Shown here: piece by piece, positions 49,682-62,174 of the stretch | Numbering within the stretch: position 1 is the stretch's first letter | Layout of the letters: every line of letters starts with the position of its first letter | From: Dermatophagoides farinae | Lineage: Eukaryota > Arthropoda > Arachnida > Sarcoptiformes > Pyroglyphidae | Direction: 5' to 3' | Length of the DNA stretch: 64,000 nt | NCBI RefSeq assembly: GCF_024713945.1 | Contig: NC_134677.1 | Coordinates: 3,785,001-3,849,000 of the forward strand | Notes under the pieces: generated by a model | The model's database searches: none | What the model saw: the letters and a program-made list of their open reading frames with translations, nothing else | Told to the model about the DNA's origin: nothing | Made by a program: the position numbers and the translations under genes

Positions 49682-51066
49682 TTTATTATTTGCCCTTCAA
49701 ATAATTAATTTGAAATATTAATCAACAAAAACACAAATCTTGAAAAGAATTCAACAAAATTCAGGCCAAAATTCTCCGATATATCGACAACTGTAAATCG
49801 AAATGAATTTGATGATCTTACATGTTAGATAGGACAGAATAAATAGGGATGAAAAAATAGAATTCAGATTTTTTTCTTGCCTGCCTGTTAAAAAAACGAA
49901 CAGAATTTGTATATGTGTCTGCAAAAGTGTTCTCCACTTGTCAATGATTATATGTCATCTGTTCGGAATTTTACTCGATGGCTGACGGAATAGTTTTATT
50001 GGGCAACGAGAATTCCACCCAACAACAAAAACAACAACAATAATGATGATAATAATAATCAAATAAAACAAGAAGATAACAGCCATGACTGTGAAAAAAA
50101 TGATGGCCGTTTGCCGAATTATTTCGTTGATGTTGGCTGTTTTGTTATTGTTGTTGTTGTTGTTGTTTTTGCTTGTTCTTTTTGGAATACCACCATATTT
50201 ATGTTGAATTTCATTGCCAAGCGAATAGAATCTCGGTCGTGGTGAATGGTGGTGATGGTAGCTAAAAATAACTCAAAAAAGGCGACAGAAATGAGACGCA
50301 GAGAGAATTCATTTCTATAATTCGTTAATGCGAATGAATTAGAAGCAAAAACAGTGAACAGTCTATTTGTGAATTGTGGTAGAAAAATGGATAGCCTGGA
50401 ATTCTCTTATTATCAACAACATTGTTGAATAAAAAAATTAATATGGCGATTCGTTGCTAATTATTCAACTTTTTACCAATCATTGCCTACATCAGCAAAA
50501 TCTAACAAGATTTTTCTTTAAAAAAACAAAAAACGGTAATAAAAAAGTGACTACCGGATGTAGAATTTTACATTAGGCACTGACAAATGTACGAATTCCA
50601 CATGACCAAAGAATTGCTGGATTTGTATCGATTATCGTTAACCGAAGTATCACCGTATTGAAGTTGTTTTTATAACAATCATCAAATCATTCAATAATCG
50701 CTATCCGGTTAATGTGATTTAATTGCGTATCATTATAAATAATGACGGATTATGCATTTAGCGACGTATTGGATTTGTATAACGTTTCATTGCCAAATAA
50801 TTTTGTTTATATATCACAGATGTTTATAACCGAACAACAATGATCTGAATTCATGTGGCGATCTGTTGAGAATTACCTAACCATCATTATTCCAAACATT
50901 GAAAGCAGGTGATAATTGCGCATGTGATACAAATTTAGTTTATGGCGCTTATGCGTTATTATAATCGAAATAATTTTCAACAAACGTTTTTTGTCGATCA
51001 AAATTACTTTATTCATTATTCTTTCATTTCATTCCAATCATCGACTCCAAGTGAGCAAACAACTTT
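49682..51066. promoter_or_regulatory. Divergent interval between the BAG2-like and InaF-motif genes
   Basis: About 1.4 kb between two opposite start codons. It contains AAC and TTG microsatellites (about 50020-50045 and 50145-50170) and two short open frames at 50587-50661 and 50742-50843 that may lie in the 5' leader of the InaF-motif gene. No core promoter element can be assigned with confidence. Confidence 0.4.
50742..50843 (+). other. Small open reading frame (33 codons), possible upstream ORF
   Basis: ATG to TGA with normal amino-acid composition, containing LDLYNVSLPNNFVYI. A 24-codon frame 80 bp upstream (50587-50661) contains LDLYRLSLTE, and both share the 11-mer TGGATTTGTAT. The similarity may be chance or a remnant duplication. 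Fly inaF is, as I recall, a locus with several small ORFs, which makes short ORFs here worth testing, but neither peptide has an InaF motif. Confidence 0.2.
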
Positions 51067-51639
51067 ATGCAACAGTTTGAGCCATCAAATTCAATCAAAA
51101 GACGGATCGATCAACATCAGAAAGCGGAAATGTCTTCGGCAACAAAAATCGCTAATGGAATGTCAGTGAATGGTCGATTGAAAAAACAGGATACATTTCA
51201 ATCGAATAGCTCGACAACGATCAATTTGACAAAATTTGATTCAAATTATCATTCATCGTTTCAATGCCGAATGTATAATAAATCAAATGTTCGAACATCA
51301 AAATTGTTTAGAATATTAACGGTAGTGGCTTATATTATTGCCGTTAGTATGGCTGCCATTCTTTTGTCCATTTATTATACATTCATCTGGAATCCACATC
51401 ATCATCGGGACGATAATAGTAAAGCGGTGGTGACTCTCATCAATCAACAACAAAAACAACAACAACAACTACAACAACAATCATATTCAACTACAATGAA
51501 TAGTATCTTTGTCAATGAACCATTAACATCCAGGTCATCACAATCATTCATACATGAACAAAAAAACAAAAATTCTTTGGAAATTAATTCCTTAAAATCA
51601 AGACCAATTACTAATCAAACCACTAATGTTAGACAGTAA
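51067..51639 (+). CDS. InaF-motif single-pass membrane protein
   Basis: 190 codons in one exon. The N-terminus (1-78) is polar and Ser/Asn/Lys-rich. A single membrane helix lies at about 83-107 with the signature LTVVAYIIAVSMAAILLS, followed by YY and an aromatic WNP turn. This is the InaF motif of fly INAF proteins and vertebrate INAFM1/2. Fly INAF-B is needed for function of the TRP photoreceptor channel, and the motif is thought to be a channel-associated helix. The C-terminal part (110-190) is low complexity with a Gln-rich stretch. A related channel-partner role here is inference. The start could be ATG 51067 or the in-frame Met22 at 51130; an overlapping frame begins at 50942 and has no family support. 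The gene converges with NUP133, about 300 bp between stops. Confidence 0.82.
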   Translation: MQQFEPSNSIKRRIDQHQKAEMSSATKIANGMSVNGRLKKQDTFQSNSSTTINLTKFDSNYHSSFQCRMYNKSNVRTSKLFRILTVVAYIIAVSMAAILLSIYYTFIWNPHHHRDDNSKAVVTLINQQQKQQQQLQQQSYSTTMNSIFVNEPLTSRSSQSFIHEQKNKNSLEINSLKSRPITNQTTNVRQ

Positions 51640-51945
51640 TTGAAATGAAAAATTATTTTTATTCAATTTTTATTCATTATTTATTACAAATTGATATAAT
51701 AAAATTTACGATGATCATAATGAAATTTAGGCTGATTTAATGAATAAATGAGATTGAGTCAGTTGAAAATTGAAAACTTTGATTCTGCTTTTTATTGGCT
51801 GTTTACTCATAACAGTTTCCACTCACTTTATCATTATTAGATTTGAAATTCCAAATTAAATTTAAGAAATGAAATTATGAGCATGACGTCATGTTAAGAA
51901 ATGATAATCAATTATTGGCGATAATTCAATTATTAGTACTTGATT

Positions 51946-54900
51946 CTATAGAATCATTTCATATGCGGCACGTAGGAAATAGGCAGCTTTTTGATTTTCT
52001 TTAACCAACGAAAAGTTTTCAGCCAATGCTTCAATATCGGGTAATTTTTTTGATTCGTCTCCTATATGAATTTATATTCAATATATTATATGAAAATAAA
52101 TTTAGAAAGAATGATCAGATATTCTCTTACCATAATAAGTGATGGCCAATTGATAGAAAAACGATTTTTTAATGAACAATTCCAAATTATCAGTGCAATA
52201 TTTGCTCCATCTGTAATTTAAAAAATTTTAAAAATTGAGCGAGAACCGTATCAAAAAACAGCCAAAATTACTTACTCATCTTTTTCGAATGCTTTTTGCC
52301 AGATTTTAAACAAGATCTGACGATGAAGATCAATCGAATATCGTCGTTCAACGATTTCAGCAATTTCAAGGGCCTTTTGAAAATTTTTCAATTCTTCATT
52401 TGGACCTTCGACACCTGAAATCAAAATATCGACCAATTGTTTGGGTGGAAAAACAGACATTGTTTTACGATCAAGACCATTTTTTTGTAACAAAGAATCG
52501 GAAAGATCGGATTGATATTGAAGAAAACAAAGTTGATCATCAAAATCTGTATAATTCGTATCACCACTTGCAATCAATGCCAATTTACCAATGCTAAGCA
52601 TTGTTTTTCTACGTGCAACACAATTCTCTTCAAATAGGCCAAGTTTTTTCAATGTTGAACTTGCTTCTTTGTATCGATGTGAATGCAATTGATGTAACCA
52701 TTTCAATGAATCATGATTGGATAAAAATGCATCCAATTTTTGATTATTAGCTGTTGTCGATGATGATAACATTTTACCTTGCTTTCCTTCTTTCAAATAC
52801 CATTCGAATAGATATTCGGCAAATCCCTTTTCGGCAAAACGTTGTGAATAATGTTTGAGCTGTTCTTGATTGTCCAATGCTTCACATATTTTGATGAGTA
52901 TATCAAAATCTTCGTATTTTTCGGCTAATTCAGCAACACGATCATATTGTTTTATTCGAAGCAATGGTTCAAGACATTTATATCGGATCATTTCAAAAGC
53001 TCGCCGTAGTGTTGCAAATTTTTCATTCGTTGGATTAAGATAACCGAGTTGACATACAAAACTATCAAGTATAATGTCGGCTAAATCAGCAAGTTTTTGT
53101 CCAACAAAAATCCATCGTTCTTCATCACCAATCATATGACATCGCGCATCGACTCGGAAGCATCGAATGAGTAAATCAAATTGTTTGATCCAAACATCTC
53201 GAACACCGCTTATCCGTTGTTCGGATGACCATGGTACATAATCACAATCGGCAACCACTGCTGATTGATAAATAACACCATTAATTTGTCGATATCGACA
53301 TACTTCAGCAAACACTGAGGTCATTATATCCGTTATCGAAATGATCAATTGTTCGTCATATGTATGACCTGTTTGGAATTGTGTTTCTTCTATCTCGACT
53401 AGCTGCCAGAATAATTCATCCACTTTGGTCACTTCACGATAGAATAAATCTTGATTAGTTAGATGACTATGTGAATCGAATCCTTTTAACACTCCGGTGC
53501 CTTTTCGTTTATCCAAAACCTTTTTAATTGCATTTACAAGAATGGTACCGTAATGTGGATGCAATTTCCAAAGTGCCATACAAACTAGTAGCTTTTCCGA
53601 ATGTTCACAAAGAATCAATTTGGTCGGCAAAATGGATTTGAAAGTTGTCAGCGATGTTAGTGAATCCCATATACCTGTTCTTTTTTGCAATTCGATGAAT
53701 GAATTGTGTGTCAAAATTTTCTCCTCTAATTGTGTCCCAATGATAACAGAACCAGGAGGCTCTTGTTGTTTCTGATTCGGCTGCTGTAGATCAAAACAAT
53801 TTTCATTATCAATAAAAGTTGACCATCGTGGATCAGCATGCGGTATCTGGTCACAGATATTCGTGCTGAGTGCACAGACAGTCGCATCCAATTCTGTTGT
53901 ATTTATAGGTTGTTTAATTTCAGCCGCTAGTTCTGTTCGGATGAACGGAAACGTCTCGTGTACAAGTAATTCAGCACGGGTTTTATCATCCTTCATAAAA
54001 AATTGTAACGCTCGTTTTAGCAAGGATAATTTATCAGTTTGATTAGAATGTATGAATTCTCGATCCGATGCAGATAATTGTTTGGAAGAGACCGAATCTG
54101 CTGTTTGACATTCAACAGATAGGAATCCATTCTTAAAGGTTAATAATAGAAGATTTTGATCAATTCGATTGACGCCGAGCAAAAAGTCATTCATGGATTC
54201 TAAATCGATTTCTTCAATACAATCTTGATTGTTAAGATTAACCTTATAAATACGAGTTGAATTGAAAATATAACAAATTTGTGAATCCATCATTGAGATA
54301 AGATTGAATTGACGATTTTGAGACAAAGACGGTGCTGATGGTGAACGTGATTGTAAAAGAAGTTCATTAAATGATAAACGATTGTCGGTTAAATATCGAG
54401 CTGATTTTATAGGCGAACTGGAATATTGTGACTCAAGGGGTGATCCATCTAATGGATATAAATCGGGCATTAATGAAAACAAAGCAAAATGATTATCATT
54501 TGGCACATCAGAATTGTTACACATGACCAACAGCATTATCTCATTGAATCGATTCAATGCAATATCCATGATCCAAATGGAAATCTGATTATGATGCGTT
54601 GTTGTACGGTCCCAAAATTTGTTGATGAAAGCTTCTTTTAAATGTTTTTCTAAATCGATTCGACCACAAAAATTTTCACCATCATAATCTTCAATAATCC
54701 ATTTTTGAATGGAACAATTGTGTAAAGCTAGAATAAAGACCGGTAAAACATCATCATTATCATCTAATGGCTCGTTACGAATAATGCGTAAAATTTGTCT
54801 GGATTCGGCCGAATAATTTGCAGTTGGTAATGATCCATATATGAATGAACTAAATTTTCGGCCAATACCAGAGAATAAACTCTGCGGAATCTTCAACGTA

Positions 54901-55555
54901 TGGCATATGATCGGTGATTGATTTGGTTCTTGGCGCGATCGATAATCAACATAAATGTGAGCTAACGAATTGGTGGTAGTGCCTAGTATACATCCTAACG
55001 GACGAATATCTATTAAAATTTGACATTCTTGGCCGTTCAGATCGGCACCGACGATCGCGTCATAAACATCATTCTCCTGAAATATACTTGGCCAATATCG
55101 GATCGAACCTTCAGGGCTTACAGCGATGGCACTAGGAAATCGGCTCTGTTGTTGCTGTTGATAATGGGTCATCGAATTCGATACACAAACTAGTTCAGCT
55201 TTGTGTGCAATATCACTAGCCGGCAATAGTAATTCATAACATTTGGTAGTCTTTGGTTTATTGCTAATCGTATCATCCAGATATCGCCAAATGAATAATT
55301 TACGTCCAACAACGAACCAAGCCCAGCCATCACGAGATATTCGTGCTGTCAAATTTTTCGATGCTAAATCTATCACAAATTAACCATTTTCAATTATCAA
55401 TTTTTTTCACAAGTTTTTCTCGACTTACTTGGTGTAGAAAGAGCTTCAATAATACGATAAGGAAGTTTTGATGGAAAATCTTTTACTACCAATGATGACG
55501 ATGAATTGCCATGAAAGTTATTCGAAGATATGTTCAGTTTTGATTTTGCTGACAT
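51946..55555 (-). CDS. NUP133: Nuclear pore complex protein Nup133
   Basis: Four exons on the minus strand: 55429-55555, 52276-55369, 52131-52210, 51946-52061. Introns are 59, 65 and 69 nt, all GT-AG, with joined frames open across every junction. The product is 1138 residues, close to human Nup133 (1156). Nup133 sits at the end of the Y-shaped Nup107-160 scaffold and is needed for pore assembly and mRNA export. Order: a short N-terminal tail (1-30), a beta-propeller to about 480 (GWAWFVVGRKLFIWRY at its start), then a long alpha-helical stack. The C-terminal block running through DEWSKYC, Nup107-binding in the family, is completed by the two small last exons; a single-ORF reading would lose about 65 residues. 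Its start lies 110 bp from the ZNRD2 start on the other strand. Confidence 0.95.
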
Positions 55556-55665
55556 ATTTATGAAATGCTAATGCGAATTTTAAAATTTTTAGAATTTCGA
55601 ATCAAAAGCATGAATGCATGTGAAGAAAAAAAAACTACCATTTATGAAGTTTAGTTCATTTATGA
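55556..55665. promoter_or_regulatory. Short bidirectional promoter, NUP133/ZNRD2
   Basis: Only about 110 bp separate the start codons of two housekeeping genes on opposite strands, so both promoters and both leaders must share this space or extend into coding sequence. No TATA box stands out; an eight- to nine-A run and short AT tracts are the only landmarks. Confidence 0.6.
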
Positions 55666-56275
55666 ATGGCCCAAGTTTCAAATACATGCTTTCACATGAA
55701 TTCATGTGTCAATATATTGAGCGTAATTTTGATGATAATGTCAACAACAAAAATGATCTCCCGAGAAGATTCCGATAAAATTAGCTCATTGATGGGCACC
55801 TATTTGCTTCAAGGTTATACCTTATTAGATGATTATTGTTCTATTTGCAAGGTTTGTGTAATTATAACGCTACATTAAATAATATTTAATATATAAATAT
55901 AATAACAATTTTTATAAAATAATAAATATAATATAGACACCATTGATGAGAAAAAGAATGGAATTGGCATTCTGTATGTATTGTGATCATCTCAAAAAGA
56001 AACCAGATAATGAAGAACAGTGGTCATGTGGAACATTTGAAAGAAAATCTCAAAATGAAACCTTGGCAATGATAAGTGACGATCAACCAGATGACGATAA
56101 TTTCACACCTAGAATCAGGAATAAAATGCAAAAAATCATCATGAATATGATCGAAGATCTTGAAACTCAGTCACAAATCACAAGCTTTCAAGGAAATGTG
56201 CGTCAGAATTTAGAAAATATGTCATTATTGATTGAAATGATTGATAAAACAATTGTAATGATGAAAAAATTATGA
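55666..56275 (+). CDS. ZNRD2: ZNRD2 (Sjogren/scleroderma autoantigen 1, p27) homologue
   Basis: Two exons, 55666-55851 and 55937-56275, with an 85-nt phase-0 intron joining SICK to TPLM. The product is about 174 residues. The conserved core DKISSLMGTYLLQGYTLLDDYCSIC matches the family pattern of a short helix, YLL.GY.ML, then a zinc ribbon. The metal ligands are two CxxC pairs, CSIC before the intron and CMYC after it. The C-terminal helix (LETQ...NLENMSLLIEMI) also fits. The mammalian protein is a small zinc-ribbon factor with a poorly defined role, linked to tankyrase binding and the centromere. The first 40 residues (MAQVSNTC...) are not family-like. Another frame from ATG 55662 reads openly over the same bases, so the true start may be a later Met, for example in MISREDSDK. 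Confidence 0.85.
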
Positions 56276-56560
56276 AAAATTTTATTATTAATTTTTGTGA
56301 TTAAATTTAATTTCCCATTTGATGGTTAATAAATTTGGCTATTTTTATATATCATAAGGAAATGAATAGAAAATCGGGAAATTACTTAATATTCCTTGTT
56401 TGTCATTGATGAATAAATGAAAAAACTTGCTACCACTACTACCTTAACTTAAATATGATTGAATAAATTGATTAATAATATGATTAAAGTATAATTAATC
56501 AAATAAAAAATAAAATGAATAATCAAAACTCGCTGGTTTAATTCTTCTTCATCCTTGAAT

Positions 56561-59129
56561 TTAAAAACGAGCTGCAGCCAATGAAAAGCAGAGTTTGAAG
56601 ACAAAAGGGAATTTTCCATCTATATATATAGTGACAGAATAAAATTAATTTGTAAATCGAATAGTTCAATTGATGATTGAATCTTACTTGGATTAGGAAT
56701 GGAAACATGATTACAAATAACTAATGCTTCAATGGCGTTTGACACAGTTTCGAATTGAATCAAACCAGAAGAACTTCGTTCAGCTAGAATTTTTTTTCGA
56801 ATTAGATAAGGAGAATTATGAAAACAATATTAACTTACTTTTCGATTGGAAAAATTTGATCGAATTTGGTTTGTTATTTGAACAATGTTCTTCAAAAATG
56901 TTCATAATATCCTGTTCAGTGATGCCATATGGAGCATTAAAGAAATGTAATACTTCGGCCGGTTGTGAGATACGATTCTTCAATGCAGATTCAGGATTAG
57001 TAAAACGATTATTACGATTTCCCATGAAATCTTTAAATGATGGTGTACCATCAGGTAATTCGAATGGTTGTTTAACATCATTGAGAAAAGCCTGTTTGGA
57101 GAAACCAAGTTGCATTTCATGGCCAAAAAATGAAACTTTATTCAACGAAGAAATTGATCGTTCAACCGAAATTGAATCACCCATCTGTACCATGGCACAA
57201 CCTTCTTTGCTTTTCAAGAATTTGATTCGCACAACATTGCCATATTGGCAAAGCAAATTAAACAAACGGTCACAATTCATGATCTGATGATTCAAACCAT
57301 ATACCATAAGAACAGCACCTTGCTGCGGTCCCCCTTGTTGTGTGACTGGAGTTCCTTGTATCAACGGTGTCTGACCAGGATAGCCAGAATTTGGTATACT
57401 TCCGAGAACTCCTGGACGGCCATCACGATAACTGAAACGAAAAATAATTGAAAAAACTAATTTCAATTTTTTTTTGAGAATTCTACATACGCATCGCCAG
57501 GTGGAAGGTAAGAATCCGGCATATATGGCGGTGCAGGATGACGAGTACCAGCATTGTATGCATCATGATGGCTGTAGGGATCTTCATCAAATTGAATGTT
57601 GAACCAAATTGATTAAAACAGATAAAAAGTGAAGATTAGTATGGAAGCTAATATATCTGAAAAGTGGAAAAAATTTTAATAAAAAGAAAATCTTAAGAAT
57701 CACTGAAACTTACAATTCTCAAAAAAAATTACCATCAGTTACGGGTAGTTTACCTGCTTTTTTTTAAAAATTGAATGAAAAAAGAATAATTAGATTAAAT
57801 GATTTTTAGAAAAAGAATAGTAATTAAAACAACAGGCATAATTTTTTCCGAATGTATTGCTGTGTGGAAATGAAAAATGGAGTCTGATCAAAATGATTAT
57901 CATTGGAAAGATAAAAAATCGATTGATCGTATCAATCAATCCTGAGCATATTTTTTTATCATTATAATTACAACACATTGGCGGCATAACAATTATATAT
58001 TATAATTGACAATTCCTCACCTAATCCCGGATTTGTATAGTCGAAGCTTTCAAGATCATTCTTGTAAACGTTCAGACGAACTGGCTGTGATTATTTTGTG
58101 TTCGTAGTGATTCGGATCATTCGAATATTTGTTTGGTTTGGTTTTGGTCAAAATTCAGTCATAAATGTTTTGTGAGATTTATAGTTTGATTAGTTTGTTG
58201 TTTGTGATGTTGGTTGTTGTTGTTGTTGTTGTAAATGATGGTTTGGAATTTTGTTTTAATTGATGTTCGGTTTGTTTTGTTTTGGTTTTTCAATTGTTGT
58301 TGGTGGTGGTGATGGTCATGTCAGTTTTTATATTTTGGAATTTCGATAAACATCGAAAAGATAAGAAAAAAAGTACATTATTAATATTTTGTTTGTTATG
58401 AATTAGATCATCTTTTTTATCGTTAGAATTATGTTTTGTGACAAATCTAGTTCCGATTTTTCGGCTGAAAAAAATGAATCGATTTTCATTCCTCACTAGA
58501 GTATCAGAGTTTTTGCAAGTTTTTTTCCACTCTCATTTTTTCAATATCAATCCATTCAGAATCGAATAGCATACCTTAGCATATTCAACACGAAGTGTAC
58601 AGCATCCACTATAAATGTCACATCCATTTAGGACACTTTTAGCTCGTTTAGCCGATTCAATTGAATCAAATTCGACCATTGCTTGAATGCCATTCTTTTT
58701 AAATATGACAATGCGCAACACTTTGCCGTTTGGGCTACAAATTTGATGAATGACTTCCTACAATAACCAATATTTAATAAATGAAAAAAATTGTATTACT
58801 GATTAGTACATACACATGTAATCGGATAGGCTGGATTTATGACAGTCAATAAGAGAACGTGATTAAGTCGTTCTTCATGCTCTCTGTATGCGTAACCAAT
58901 GAAAAAAACATTAATATTTTAAATCAATTCAATCAATAATACCTTGGCATGCCGGCATAACGAGAATTTGAATGGCTAAAGTAGTTATTGTTGTTGAAAC
59001 CACGATCCTGGAATAATTACCAACAAACACACATCAACAATATTGGAACAAATGAATTTAATAATGTATTTATACCTGATCAGTTTTTAGACGTTTTGAT
59101 GAATGTCCCTCATATGTTGCAGCAGCCAT
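56561..59129 (-). CDS. Heterogeneous nuclear ribonucleoprotein L (smooth) homologue
   Basis: Nine exons on the minus strand: 59076-59129, 58943-59007, 58814-58883, 58575-58757, 58021-58084, 57491-57581, 56839-57431, 56688-56783, 56561-56619. The product is 424 residues. It regulates alternative splicing by binding CA-rich RNA. Order: MAAATYEGHSSKRLKTD leader, RRM2-type domain (NHVLLLTVINPAYPIT ... DIYSGCCTLRVEYAK), Gly/Pro/Tyr-rich linker, RRM3-type (VLMVYGL ... NCDRLFNLLCQYGNV), and C-terminal RRM (NVLHFFNAP pattern, ending FPFVFKLCFS). The RRM1 found in vertebrate hnRNP L is absent; only about 70 bp lie between exons 1 and 2. An in-frame 21-nt microexon at 57733-57753 may add KLPVTD between exons 5 and 6. 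The two long introns (about 440 and 490 nt) would suit regulated splicing. Identity is strong; 3'-acceptor choices at exon 6 are the least certain. Confidence 0.92.
57733..57753 (-). other. Candidate 21-nt microexon of the hnRNP L homologue
   Basis: Flanked on the minus strand by AAAGCAG acceptor and GTAATTT donor. Between exon 5 (ends G) and exon 6 (starts AT) it keeps phase 1 and inserts G-KLPVTD before DPYSHH, with no stop. Length divisible by three and correct phase are expected for a cassette microexon. The acceptor's pyrimidine tract is weak and A-rich. Other exons may hide in these long introns. Confidence 0.5.
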
Positions 59130-59566
59130 GTTGATTTATTCCTGATGATTTGATTGATGAGAATTTCTAAAATCGAACAATAGAAATTGAATTCCCTCCA
59201 CTTACCAAAATATGAATAAAGTGAGATTTGTAAAAAAAAAATATTATCGGTTAAAGTTGGTGAGTGTGTGTTTAACGTGTAGAACAACAGCGCCAGAGTT
59301 TTGTCTATTGTGTGTGTGTAGCGGTGTGCTCATCATCATCATCGCCTTATGCATAAATGTATGTTGGCAACAAACAAAAGGTGAATCCGTCAAAACGATA
59401 ATCGATATAATCGTTGAAGATTCGTCCTTCACAATTTTTCGAAATTGTTTTATTTTAAATAAATTTTTTATTTAAAAAACAATTACAATAATAATAATAA
59501 TGTAAAAAAATGAACAATTTTTTTTCATATTATACACAATAGAAGAAAGAATCAATTTTTTATCAT
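59130..59566. other. Intergenic, SRP54 stop to hnRNP L start
   Basis: About 440 bp containing the 3'UTR of SRP54 and the 5' leader of the hnRNP L gene, both read on the minus strand. It includes AT-rich sequence and a TG-rich patch at about 59310. The lost RRM1 is not present here in any frame. Confidence 0.45.
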
Positions 59567-62174
<2,608 letters not shown>

